Of a stretch of DNA of 16,660 nucleotides, positions 1-6,018 are shown one piece after another. Source of the DNA: CAZOHN01 sp964579325 (GTDB lineage Bacteria; Pseudomonadota; Alphaproteobacteria; Rhodobacterales; Rhodobacteraceae); contig CAZOHN010000063.1 in the NCBI GenBank assembly GCA_964579325.1, positions 1-16,660 of the forward strand. Direction: 5' to 3'. A program made the position numbers and the translations under genes. The notes beneath the pieces are model-generated. The model had not been told where the DNA came from, ran no database searches, and saw only the letters and a list, made by a program, of their open reading frames with translations. The stretch's first letter is position 1, and each line of letters begins with the position of its first letter.

Positions 1-75
1 CTAGGGGATGCGTCGGATCCCGTTCGGCGGCCTCTCCATCCATCTCCGGCGATTTCGGCGTACCCGCCGGGCCGA

Positions 76-516
76 ATGGGCAGCGCCGTGGCGGTGCTGC
101 AGCGCGCAGCCGACAGCGCCGATCGGACACTGTCCCTTGCCTTGCTGCAGAAGAATGCCGACAAGCGATCCTCGGCCGGTGCCGCCGTCGCTCAACTCGT
201 AATCATCAATGGAATCGATGTCCGGCCCAGCGGCAACATGCCGACATGGGAGCAGGGCGGCGAGACATACCATATCAATCTCACGACCGAGACCTATCAC
301 GTCACCAAGGAAGGCGTCCCCAAGGTTCACTACTTCTTCGAGGGTAGCGGTGAAGAGATCGAGGACAAGCAGCCGACCGAGGCGGAGCGCGGATCGAAGA
401 AGAAGGTGAAGGGGAAGAAGGGCAAGGTGAAGACCTCCACGGTGTTCTCGGCCTTGCCCGAAAACGTCCAGAACTTCGTGCGCGGCCATTGGAGCAGCAT
501 CCTCGCCGTAAGGTGA
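76..516 (+). CDS. Hypothetical protein, Lys-rich C-terminal half
   Basis: I do not recognise this 146-residue protein. It has no signal peptide and no membrane segment. The N-terminal 45 residues look helical and Ala-rich. Residues 60-90 look like a beta-rich stretch with several Tyr, His and Thr. Residues 93-105 are acidic, and residues 106-119 are very basic, with 8 Lys in 14 positions. The ATG at 76 lacks a visible ribosome binding site, and the frame stays open to the left edge of the window, so the true start may lie outside. Third-position G/C is clearly lower before 76 than after it, which favours the ATG as drawn. The gene converges on the aminotransferase with 78 bp between stops. 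A longer antisense frame over the same DNA looks like a shadow. Confidence that it is a gene is moderate; the function is unknown. Confidence 0.6.
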   Translation: MGSAVAVLQRAADSADRTLSLALLQKNADKRSSAGAAVAQLVIINGIDVRPSGNMPTWEQGGETYHINLTTETYHVTKEGVPKVHYFFEGSGEEIEDKQPTEAERGSKKKVKGKKGKVKTSTVFSALPENVQNFVRGHWSSILAVR

Positions 517-594
517 CATACGGATGAGGTCCGTTGGCCGGTGGACGGCAAAGTGTTTCACCGGTATTCGTGCCGTCGCCCGCAGCGAGTGGCT

Positions 595-1770
595 TCAGTT
601 CGAGGTGCGGCCTTCGGCAAAGCGGCGCAGGCGGGTGAGGGCATCGGCGAAGGCTGCATCGTCCACCGTCATCGCGACACGTACATGCCCTGCCGCCGCC
701 CGGCCGAAGCTCTCACCCGGCATCACGGCGATCCGCTGCTCCTCAAGCAATCCTTCCGCGAAAGCGTTTCCGTCCATCCCCGTCGCGCGGATGTCGAGCA
801 TCAGGTACATCGCTCCCGAAGGGGGCACCGCGCGCACGGCGTTCGACCCCTCGAGACTGGCAAGCGCAATGTCGCGACGGCGGCGAAACGGGGCGGCGAT
901 GGCCGCCTCGAAACCTTCCCCCTGCCGCAGCGCGTAGTGCGCCGCCTCCTGGATGAAGGCCGGCACGCCGTAGGTGGTGTTGGTGGCGAGCATCGTCACC
1001 GCCTCGGCGACCTCTGGCGGAGCGACGACCCAACCAAGCCTCGAACCGGTCATCGCATGGCTCTTGGACATCGAGCCGACGACAATGGTCCGCTCGGCCA
1101 TGCCGGGAAGGGCGCGGGGGCTGAGGTGGGCGCCATCCCAGACCTGGGTATCGTAGACCTCATCCGAGATAAGCCACAGGTCGCGTGCCATCACGGAGCG
1201 CGCGACGCCTTCTAGCGTCGCCCGTGAATAGATCACGCCGGTCGGATTGTTCGGCGTGTTTACCAGCAGCGTCCGAGCGCCGGCAGCTAGCGCGGCGATC
1301 GCGGTTTCGGTCGGCTCGAAGTTTTCCTCGGGCAGGGTAGGGACTGGCACGGCTGTGGCACCGGTTGCGCGGATCGTGCCGGGGTAGGTGGCGTAGTAGG
1401 GGTCCACGAACAGCGCCCGGTCGCCTGCGTCGAGGAGCGCCATATGGGTCGCGAACAGGGCTGCCTGCCCGCCGGGCGTGACGACGATGTTGTCCGAAGA
1501 CGTCGGGACGCCAGTCTGCGAGCTGACGCGCGTGGCGATCTCGCGGCGAAGCGCGGGCAGGCCGGCGCCGAAGGTATAACCGGTCGCACCGCCGCGGGCC
1601 GCGGCATGCATGGCGTCGAGGATCGCGGCGTCGGTCTTCACGTCGTGCTCGCCGATGGTCAGGTTGATTACCCGCTCCCCCGCCGCGACGAGGTCGCGGG
1701 TACGATAGTAGATTGCCCAGCCGTCGGACCCGCCGCCGCTGATATGCCCGATCCGGTTCGCGATGCGCAT
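595..1770 (-). CDS. PLP-dependent aminotransferase, class I/II (fold type I)
   Basis: This 391-residue protein is a fold-type I aminotransferase of the aspartate aminotransferase superfamily. It would transfer an amino group between an amino acid and a 2-oxo acid in the cytoplasm. Visible landmarks are the NNPTG motif around Asn174-Gly178, the cofactor-binding Asp203 in SDEVY, the Schiff-base Lys236 in SMSKS, and the substrate-carboxylate Arg364 in HVRVAM. The length is normal for the family. I chose the ATG at 1770 because a GGGAGA ribosome binding site precedes it and the family N-terminus (MRIANRI) begins there. The frame can be extended to 1848, but that extension only translates a 24-bp tandem repeat. 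It lies 84 bp downstream of the crotonase gene on the same strand and may share its transcript. The exact substrate cannot be read from the sequence. Confidence 0.93.
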   Translation of the reverse strand: MRIANRIGHISGGGSDGWAIYYRTRDLVAAGERVINLTIGEHDVKTDAAILDAMHAAARGGATGYTFGAGLPALRREIATRVSSQTGVPTSSDNIVVTPGGQAALFATHMALLDAGDRALFVDPYYATYPGTIRATGATAVPVPTLPEENFEPTETAIAALAAGARTLLVNTPNNPTGVIYSRATLEGVARSVMARDLWLISDEVYDTQVWDGAHLSPRALPGMAERTIVVGSMSKSHAMTGSRLGWVVAPPEVAEAVTMLATNTTYGVPAFIQEAAHYALRQGEGFEAAIAAPFRRRRDIALASLEGSNAVRAVPPSGAMYLMLDIRATGMDGNAFAEGLLEEQRIAVMPGESFGRAAAGHVRVAMTVDDAAFADALTRLRRFAEGRTSN

Positions 1771-1798
1771 GTCGTGTCTCCCGCCTGCCGCCGCACCG

Positions 1799-1841
1799 GT
1801 CGCGCGGCACGCGGGCGGGGTCGTCGCGCGGCACGCGGGCG
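1799..1841. repeat. Two-copy 24-bp tandem direct repeat
   Basis: A 19-base unit (GTCGCGCGGCACGCGGGCG) occurs at 1799-1817 and again, identical, at 1823-1841, giving a period of 24. It sits in the short gap between the crotonase stop (1855) and the aminotransferase start (1770). The period is a multiple of three, so the aminotransferase frame stays open through it. Confidence 0.85.
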
Positions 1842-1854
1842 TGGTCAAGGGGGG

Positions 1855-2649
1855 CTACGCCTGCGGCCAGTCCGGCTTGCGCTTTTCGAGGAAGGCCTGG
1901 ATTCCCTCGGCGGTGTCGCGCCAGAGCATGTTCTCGACCATCACCGACGCGGTGTGGTCGTAGGCGTCGGCGAGCGGCATCTCGAGCTGATCGTAGAAGG
2001 CGCGTTTGCCGACCTTCACCGCCGCGCCGAGCTTGGCCGCGATTGTCTCGGCCAGCATCCGCGTCTCCTCGCCGAGCCGCTCTTGCGGGACGGCCCTGTT
2101 GATCAGCCCCATCGCCTCGGCGCGACCTGTGTCGATGAACTGCCCGGTCGTCAGCATTTCGAAGGCGAGCTTGCGGGGAACGTTCCGCGAAAGCGCCACC
2201 ATCGGCGTCGAGCAGAACAGCCCGATGTTGACCCCGTTCACCCCGAACCGCGTGCCCTCGGCCGCAACTGCAAGGTCGCAGGAGGCGACAAGTTGGCACC
2301 CTGCCGCGGTGGCGATGCCGTGGGCCTCTGCGATCACCGGCTGGGGCAGGCGGGGGATCATCTGCATGACTTCGGCGCAGCGCGCGAAGAGATCGGCGAA
2401 GTAGGCGCGGCCTTCGTCCTCGGACTGTCGCCCCGCCTGCATCTCGCGCAGGTCATGGCCCGCACAGAATGCCTTGCCGGCGCCTCGCAGGATCACCACT
2501 CGGGCGGTGCGATCTTCGGCGAGGGCGGTGAAGGCCGCCTTCAGCTCGGCCAGCATCGCGTCGGACAGTGCATTCAGCGCCTCGGGGCGGTTGAGCGTGA
2601 GCGTTGCGACGGCGCCAAAGTCCTCGCGCAGCAGGATTGGGTCTGGCAC
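1855..2649 (-). CDS. Crotonase-superfamily protein, ECHDC3-like (enoyl-CoA hydratase-related)
   Basis: This 264-residue protein has the crotonase/enoyl-CoA hydratase fold, with oxyanion-hole segments at FCAGHDL (about 61-67) and GIATAAGC (about 111-118). Both glutamates that catalyse hydration in classical enoyl-CoA hydratase (Glu144 and Glu164 of the rat enzyme) are missing. By alignment from memory they correspond to Gln119 in GCQLVASCD and Gly139 in FGVNGVNIG. The pattern GCQLVASCD followed by GLFCSTP and VPRK resembles the ECHDC3 family. The role is therefore acyl-CoA binding or some crotonase reaction other than standard hydration. The start is the GTG at 2649, with GGGAGG upstream at good spacing; an upstream TTG at 2688 has no such site. 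It is divergent from the thioesterase and is followed by the aminotransferase on the same strand. The fold is near certain; the reaction is not known. Confidence 0.92.
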   Translation of the reverse strand: MPDPILLREDFGAVATLTLNRPEALNALSDAMLAELKAAFTALAEDRTARVVILRGAGKAFCAGHDLREMQAGRQSEDEGRAYFADLFARCAEVMQMIPRLPQPVIAEAHGIATAAGCQLVASCDLAVAAEGTRFGVNGVNIGLFCSTPMVALSRNVPRKLAFEMLTTGQFIDTGRAEAMGLINRAVPQERLGEETRMLAETIAAKLGAAVKVGKRAFYDQLEMPLADAYDHTASVMVENMLWRDTAEGIQAFLEKRKPDWPQA

Positions 2650-2669
2650 TTGCGATTCCTCCCGGTTTC

Positions 2670-2686
2670 GCGGCAGCTTATGCCGC
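2670..2686. promoter_or_regulatory. Small inverted repeat in divergent intergenic region
   Basis: GCGGCA (2670-2675) and TGCCGC (2681-2686) form a 6-bp dyad with a 5-base centre. It lies in the 58-bp gap between the divergent crotonase and thioesterase genes, where promoters for both must overlap. No convincing -35/-10 pair was found. An operator role is only a possibility. Confidence 0.3.
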
Positions 2687-2707
2687 AAGCGGGCAGGGGG
2701 AAAGGCA

Positions 2708-3139
2708 ATGACGGCGATGACGGCGGCGGAACTCCAGTCGTTCCTGGCCGAGGCGTTTCCTCAGGTCCGCGACGACTTCGTGGTCGAGGATGTCGGGCCA
2801 GGCGGCGCCGTACGGGTGCGTATGCCAGTTGCCGAACGCCACCTCAGGCCCGGCGGCACGGTCTCTGGCCCCTCGATGTTCGCGCTGGCGGACGTGACGG
2901 TCTACCTTTCGATCCTGTCTCAGATCGGGCCCGTGGCTCTTGCCGTGACAACGAACTGTGCGATCGACTTCCTGCGCAAGCCCGCCGCCGGGGTGGACAT
3001 GATCGCCGAGGCGCGGCTCCTCAAGCTTGGCCGAAGCCTCGCCGTCGGCGACGTCCTTGTCTACTCCGACGGCATGGCGGAGCCCGTCGCGCGGGCGGGG
3101 CTTACCTACTCCATCCCGCCAGCACGGGATAGGTTGTGA
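2708..3139 (+). CDS. PaaI-family hotdog-fold acyl-CoA thioesterase
   Basis: This 143-residue cytosolic protein matches the short hotdog-fold thioesterases of the PaaI/YdiI type, which hydrolyse acyl-CoA thioesters. The hallmark is the stretch GGTVSGPSMFALADVTVY at about residues 49-66, equivalent to the HGG-x-LAD helix-start motif of the family. Asp62 is a candidate catalytic residue. A second conserved strand, TTNCAIDFLRKP, follows at about 81-92. The usual His of the HGG motif is Pro here (PGG), a variation I cannot interpret. The ATG at 2708 is preceded by a strong GGGGG-type ribosome binding site seven bases upstream; another ATG at 2717 is less well placed. It is divergent from the ECHDC3-like crotonase, suggesting a shared acyl-CoA theme, but the substrate is unknown. 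Confidence 0.88.
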   Translation: MTAMTAAELQSFLAEAFPQVRDDFVVEDVGPGGAVRVRMPVAERHLRPGGTVSGPSMFALADVTVYLSILSQIGPVALAVTTNCAIDFLRKPAAGVDMIAEARLLKLGRSLAVGDVLVYSDGMAEPVARAGLTYSIPPARDRL

Positions 3140-3145
3140 TTATGG

Positions 3146-3159
3146 GGTAATATAATACC
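3146..3159. other. AT-rich dyad containing TATAAT
   Basis: GGTA and TACC flank an A/T-only centre that includes a perfect TATAAT (3151-3156). The patch sits just after the thioesterase stop in otherwise G+C-rich DNA. No matching -35 was found about 17 bp upstream on either strand, so it is recorded as a feature of unknown role rather than a promoter. Confidence 0.35.
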
Positions 3160-3207
3160 TTTGTTGCAAGACGTTGATTTTGCTTGCATGAAATTACGGT
3201 CACGCGC

Positions 3208-3236
3208 TTGACGCGGTGCGCGGCTTCGATCATACA
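3208..3236 (+). promoter_or_regulatory. Probable sigma-70 promoter for rplM-rpsI
   Basis: TTGACG (3208-3213) is followed by a 17-bp spacer and CATACA (3231-3236). This fits the alphaproteobacterial housekeeping pattern of a strong TTGAC -35 and a looser -10. Transcription would start near 3243 and give a leader of about 60 nt before rplM, with a stable hairpin inside it. Confidence 0.5.
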
Positions 3237-3254
3237 CGCGCCATCACCGGCACC

Positions 3255-3276
3255 CGGGCGGCCATCGCGCCGCCCG
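3255..3276 (+). promoter_or_regulatory. Leader hairpin upstream of rplM
   Basis: CGGGCGGC (3255-3262) pairs perfectly with GCCGCCCG (3269-3276) around a six-base loop (CATCGC). It lies in the predicted 5' leader, 26 nt before the rplM start codon. No run of T follows, so it is not a simple terminator. Ribosomal protein operons are often autoregulated through leader structures, and this is a candidate, but the sequence does not show that L13 binds it. Confidence 0.5.
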
Positions 3277-3302
3277 TTCGTCTTGAACCGAGAGCGATAC
3301 AA

Positions 3303-3767
3303 ATGAAAACCTTCACTGCTACGCCTTCGGACATTGAGAAGAAGTGGATCGTGATCGACGCCGAAGGTGTCGTTCTGGGCCGCCTCGCCTCGATCGTCGC
3401 GAACCGCCTGCGCGGCAAGCACAAGGCCACCTTCACGCCGCACATGGACATGGGCGACAACGTGATCATCGTGAACGCCGAAAAGGTCGCGATGACCGGC
3501 CGCAAGCACACCGACAAGGTGTACTACTGGCACACCGGCTATCCGGGCGGCGTCAAGAACCGCACCGCAGGCCAGATCCTCGAGGGCAAGCACCCCGAGC
3601 GCGTGGTGGAAGCCGCCATCAAGCGGATGCTGCCCAAGAACATCCTGGCGCGGCACCTGATGGGTAACCTGCGCGTCTATGCCGGCGCCGAGCACCCGCA
3701 CGAGGCGCAAGCGCCCCAAGTGCTCGACGTCAAGTCGATGAACGTCAAGAACAGCCGGAGCGCGTGA
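3303..3767 (+). CDS. rplM: 50S ribosomal protein L13
   Basis: This is ribosomal protein L13 of the large subunit (154 residues), an early-assembling protein that binds 23S rRNA. The family pattern is clear: KWIVIDAEGVVLGRLAS near residues 14-30, the KHKATFTPHMDMGD segment, and the basic RHLMGNLRVYAGAEHPHEAQ segment near the C-terminus. The ATG at 3303 gives the expected N-terminus; the ribosome binding site is weak (GAGAG). Only two bases separate its stop from the rpsI start, the standard L13-S9 operon of bacteria. The leader carries a promoter-like pair and a GC-rich hairpin. Confidence 0.98.
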   Translation: MKTFTATPSDIEKKWIVIDAEGVVLGRLASIVANRLRGKHKATFTPHMDMGDNVIIVNAEKVAMTGRKHTDKVYYWHTGYPGGVKNRTAGQILEGKHPERVVEAAIKRMLPKNILARHLMGNLRVYAGAEHPHEAQAPQVLDVKSMNVKNSRSA

Positions 3768-3769
3768 GC

Positions 3770-4276
3770 ATGGCAACCGAGATCAAGTCCCTCGACGAGC
3801 TGAAGTCGGCTGTTTCGGACGCCGCGGCCGAGGCCGGTGTCGCGCCTGCGGCCGCCGAGGCCCCGCGTCGCGAAGCCAAGCGCGATGCGCTGGGCCGCGC
3901 CTACGCCACGGGCAAGCGTAAGGACGCGGTGGCCCGCGTCTGGGTCAAGCCGGGGTCCGGCAAGGTCACCGTCAACAACAAGCCGATCGCCGTGTACTTC
4001 GCGCGCCCGGTGCTCCAGATGATCCTCAAGCAGCCGTTCACGGTGGCGGGGGTCGAAGGGGAGTTCGACGTGATGGCAACGGTCGAAGGCGGCGGACTTT
4101 CGGGTCAGGCTGGCGCAGTGAAGCATGGCATCTCGAAGGCGCTGCAGATCTACGAGCCCTCGCTGCGCCCGGCGCTCAAGGCGGCAGGGTTCCTGACACG
4201 CGACAGCCGCGTGGTCGAGCGGAAGAAGTACGGCAAGCGCAAGGCGCGCCGGAGCTTCCAGTTCTCCAAGCGCTGA
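3770..4276 (+). CDS. rpsI: 30S ribosomal protein S9
   Basis: This is ribosomal protein S9 of the small subunit (168 residues), whose basic C-terminal tail reaches towards the P-site tRNA. The conserved core starts near residue 43 with YATGKRKDAVARVWVKPGSG and ends with the typical KYGKRKARRSFQFSKR tail. The first 40 or so residues are an Ala- and Glu-rich extension not present in E. coli S9 (130 residues), but in my experience usual in Rhodobacteraceae. The ATG at 3770 is preferred because GGAG at 3757-3760 is nine bases upstream; a GTG at 3764 is too close to that site. It is translationally coupled to rplM, with a two-base gap, and followed by a clear terminator. Confidence 0.98.
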   Translation: MATEIKSLDELKSAVSDAAAEAGVAPAAAEAPRREAKRDALGRAYATGKRKDAVARVWVKPGSGKVTVNNKPIAVYFARPVLQMILKQPFTVAGVEGEFDVMATVEGGGLSGQAGAVKHGISKALQIYEPSLRPALKAAGFLTRDSRVVERKKYGKRKARRSFQFSKR

Positions 4277-4314
4277 GGTCTGGCGGGTCATATCCGCTCG
4301 GCACGAACCACGAT

Positions 4315-4344
4315 GGCCCGCCTTTCTGGCGGGCCGTTTTCGTT
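4315..4344 (+). terminator. Rho-independent terminator of rplM-rpsI
   Basis: GGCCCGCC (4315-4322) pairs perfectly with GGCGGGCC (4328-4335) around a five-base loop, and is followed by GTTTTCGTT. It lies 38 bp after the rpsI stop and is the clearest terminator in the window. Confidence 0.9.
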
Positions 4345-4613
4345 CTGGTGTTCAGCCAACAGTCACTACCCAGTCTGCACCTCCTTTCCGCTCCTTAGTC
4401 ATGATCCCGACGGCTTGCGGTGAAGCTCCGCTTGCGCGGGCGAGAGGCGGCTTGGACAGGACGCCATCTCGGATTGACCGATCACGTGGTGTTGCGCGGC
4501 AGCCGCACAAACTTCGTCTCGCAAACTGTTGCACAGGCGCGTGAATTGACAGCCTGGCCCTGCTTGGCTCAGGCTGTGCTCTAGAGGCAGCATAAAAACA
4601 ACGAGCAGGCCCA
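4345..4613. other. Intergenic stretch with no recognised gene
   Basis: Between the rpsI terminator and the doubtful 86-residue ORF there is no convincing coding frame on either strand. Antisense frames across it lack ribosome binding sites and family features. The only structured element seen is the dyad at 4549-4577, which overlaps a perfect TTGACA. Confidence 0.6.
4549..4577. promoter_or_regulatory. 29-bp dyad overlapping a TTGACA box
   Basis: ACAGCCTG (4549-4556) and CAGGCTGT (4570-4577) form a perfect 8-bp inverted repeat with a 13-base centre. A consensus -35 hexamer, TTGACA, occupies 4546-4551 and runs into the left arm. No good -10 was found 16-18 bp downstream. The layout could be a repressor site over a promoter, or a hairpin in a transcript. 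It is 36 bp upstream of the ORF at 4614. Confidence 0.4.
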
Positions 4614-4874
4614 ATGGCACATATCGAGGCGTACCACAGCTCCCGCGGGGGCTGCGATTTCCTTGGTCTGCGTCGCAACCGGCAAGGTGCGATGGAGATC
4701 GTCTACGACGACGGAGTGGCCCGTCGGATGGTCTGGCGGGTGGCGTCACCCGAGGCCAATGTCCAGCGTATCGGGGAGGCTCTGCGGGCGGCTGTGGATC
4801 ATCTCAGGGTCATTCCCGCACTCCATGCCGAACTGAAGAAGCGGGCGATCGCGATTGAGACGATCGCGCGCTGA
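4614..4874 (+). CDS. Small hypothetical protein, 86 residues
   Basis: I do not recognise this protein and am not certain it is a gene. The product would be 86 residues, soluble and without a signal peptide. The first half looks beta-rich with one Cys (residue 14), and the second half (about 46-86) looks like one or two amphipathic helices. In its favour are an ATG start, high third-position G/C, helix-like composition and the dyad upstream. Against it are a poor ribosome binding site (GCAGG) and isolation between non-coding stretches. It is not close enough to the transporter genes (235 bp) to be assigned to them. Confidence 0.5.
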   Translation: MAHIEAYHSSRGGCDFLGLRRNRQGAMEIVYDDGVARRMVWRVASPEANVQRIGEALRAAVDHLRVIPALHAELKKRAIAIETIAR

Positions 4875-4915
4875 GCGCTCCCCAAGGGATAGGCGGCGGC
4901 TCCGTGCGGTCCGAC

Positions 4916-4961
4916 AGGGGCGTCGAGGACCCGTGTCGCCCAAGGAGGGCGCGACGCCCCT
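4916..4961. other. Nested stem-loop, 10-bp outer and 5-bp inner stems
   Basis: AGGGGCGTCG (4916-4925) pairs perfectly with CGACGCCCCT (4952-4961). Inside, CGCCC (4937-4941) pairs with GGGCG (4947-4951), directly abutting the outer 3' arm so that the two helices could stack, leaving an 11-base bulge on the 5' side. It lies 42 bp after the 86-residue ORF. Only TT follows the 3' arm, so terminator function is doubtful; a structured RNA or repeat element is equally possible. Confidence 0.45.
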
Positions 4962-5109
4962 TAGCCGTGCGCCATGAGGTGCACGCTTTGCAGGCAAATG
5001 GCGAAAGGGACGCCGGGACCGGGCGCAAGCGCACTTTTCATGGGCTGCGGCTTGTGTATTCTCGGTCGGTGTAGGCCCGGTTTGGCGCGGCAGGGGGCAA
5101 GTCAGTAGA

Positions 5110-6018
5110 ATGGAAGCACGCACGCGGTGGGGCCGGTTCTCCCGGTCCGAGGCGGCGAACGGCCTCGTGTTGGTGAGTCCGACCGCGCTTTACGCGATCA
5201 TCATGCTCGCTGTGCCTTTGGGCGCGATCCTGGTCTACGCCTTCCTGACCGATTGTCCGTCCGATGCCTGCACCGAACCCGGCCAGCGCATCGCCTTCAG
5301 CTTCACGCTGGCAAACTTCGCGGAGGCCTGGGGGGACGAACTCTACCGCGTCGTCATGCTGCGGTCGCTCTTCGTGTCGATGATGGTCACGCTGGCGACG
5401 GTGGTGCTTGCCTTCCCGGTGGCATATTACGTCAGCTTCCACGTTCGCCCCGAGCGCAAGTCGCTCTGGCTGTTCCTGATCACGATCCCGTTCTGGACAA
5501 GCTACCTGATCCGCGTGTTCCTGTGGAAGGTGATCCTTGGCTACAACGGCGTGGTGAACTCGGCTTTGCTCGGCGTGGGGATCATCGACGAGCCGTTGCA
5601 GTGGATCAATTACAACGTCGGTGCGGTCATCACCACGCTGGCCCATGCCTACGCGCCCTTCGCGATCCTGCCGATCTTCGTTGCGCTCGAGAAGATCGAC
5701 CGGTCGCTCATGGAGGCAGGGCAGGACCTCGGCGAGAACCGGTTGATGACGTTCTGGCGCGTCACGCTGCCGCTCGCAATGCCGGGCGTCATTGCCGCCG
5801 TGCTGATCGTGTTCATTCCAACCATCGGTGATTACGTGACGCCGCAGCTGGTGGGCGGACCGGAAGGCCGGATGATCGCGAACGCAATCCAGCTGCAGTA
5901 TCTGCGCCTCGACAACTACCCGCTGGGATCTGCGCTCTCGGTCTCGGCGATGCTGATCGTGACGGCGGTGAGCCTAGTCTTCCTGTTCCTCAACCGACGT
6001 TTCCTGAAGGTGAAGTGA
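5110..6018 (+). CDS. ABC transporter permease, spermidine/putrescine type (PotB family)
   Basis: This 302-residue inner-membrane permease belongs to the binding-protein-dependent transport family, PotB/PotH type. It would form half of the membrane channel of a polyamine (or related cation) importer. Residues 18-40 form the first membrane helix, and several more follow. The cytoplasmic EAA loop that contacts the ATPase is at about 202-222 (EAGQDLGENRLMTFWRV, then the LPLAMPG turn). A periplasmic loop near residues 45-60 carries two Cys (CPSDAC) that could form a disulphide. The ATG at 5110 gives a normal N-terminus, though the nearest purine-rich site (AGGGGG) is rather far upstream. Its stop overlaps the start of the next permease (TGATG). 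The family is certain; the substrate is inferred. Confidence 0.93.
   Translation: MEARTRWGRFSRSEAANGLVLVSPTALYAIIMLAVPLGAILVYAFLTDCPSDACTEPGQRIAFSFTLANFAEAWGDELYRVVMLRSLFVSMMVTLATVVLAFPVAYYVSFHVRPERKSLWLFLITIPFWTSYLIRVFLWKVILGYNGVVNSALLGVGIIDEPLQWINYNVGAVITTLAHAYAPFAILPIFVALEKIDRSLMEAGQDLGENRLMTFWRVTLPLAMPGVIAAVLIVFIPTIGDYVTPQLVGGPEGRMIANAIQLQYLRLDNYPLGSALSVSAMLIVTAVSLVFLFLNRRFLKVK

Noticed and set aside
1..561. Minus-strand open frame of 186 residues at the left edge
   Set aside because: It covers the same DNA as the plus-strand ORF at 76-516. Its product is Leu/Arg/His-rich without a recognisable pattern, so it was taken as the shadow, although the choice is not certain.
1444..3132. Long plus-strand open frame of 562 residues
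   Set aside because: It runs antisense through the aminotransferase and crotonase and then out of frame through the thioesterase; its Arg/Gly-rich composition is typical of a shadow in G+C-rich DNA.
3151..3156. Perfect TATAAT after the thioesterase gene as a promoter
   Set aside because: No -35 element lies at the required distance on either strand, while a better promoter pair for rplM exists at 3208-3236.
4555..4569. Sigma-54-like TGGCCC...TTGGC element
   Set aside because: The GG to GC spacing is one base short of the -24/-12 requirement and the -12 element is weak.
4399..4749. Minus-strand open frames of 108-116 residues around 4352-4749
   Set aside because: They have no ribosome binding site, no recognisable family and poor composition, and they conflict with the dyad and the small plus-strand ORF.
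5035..5062. Possible promoter TTTTCA-16-TATTCT before the transporter genes
   Set aside because: Both hexamers are poor matches and nothing else supports the site.
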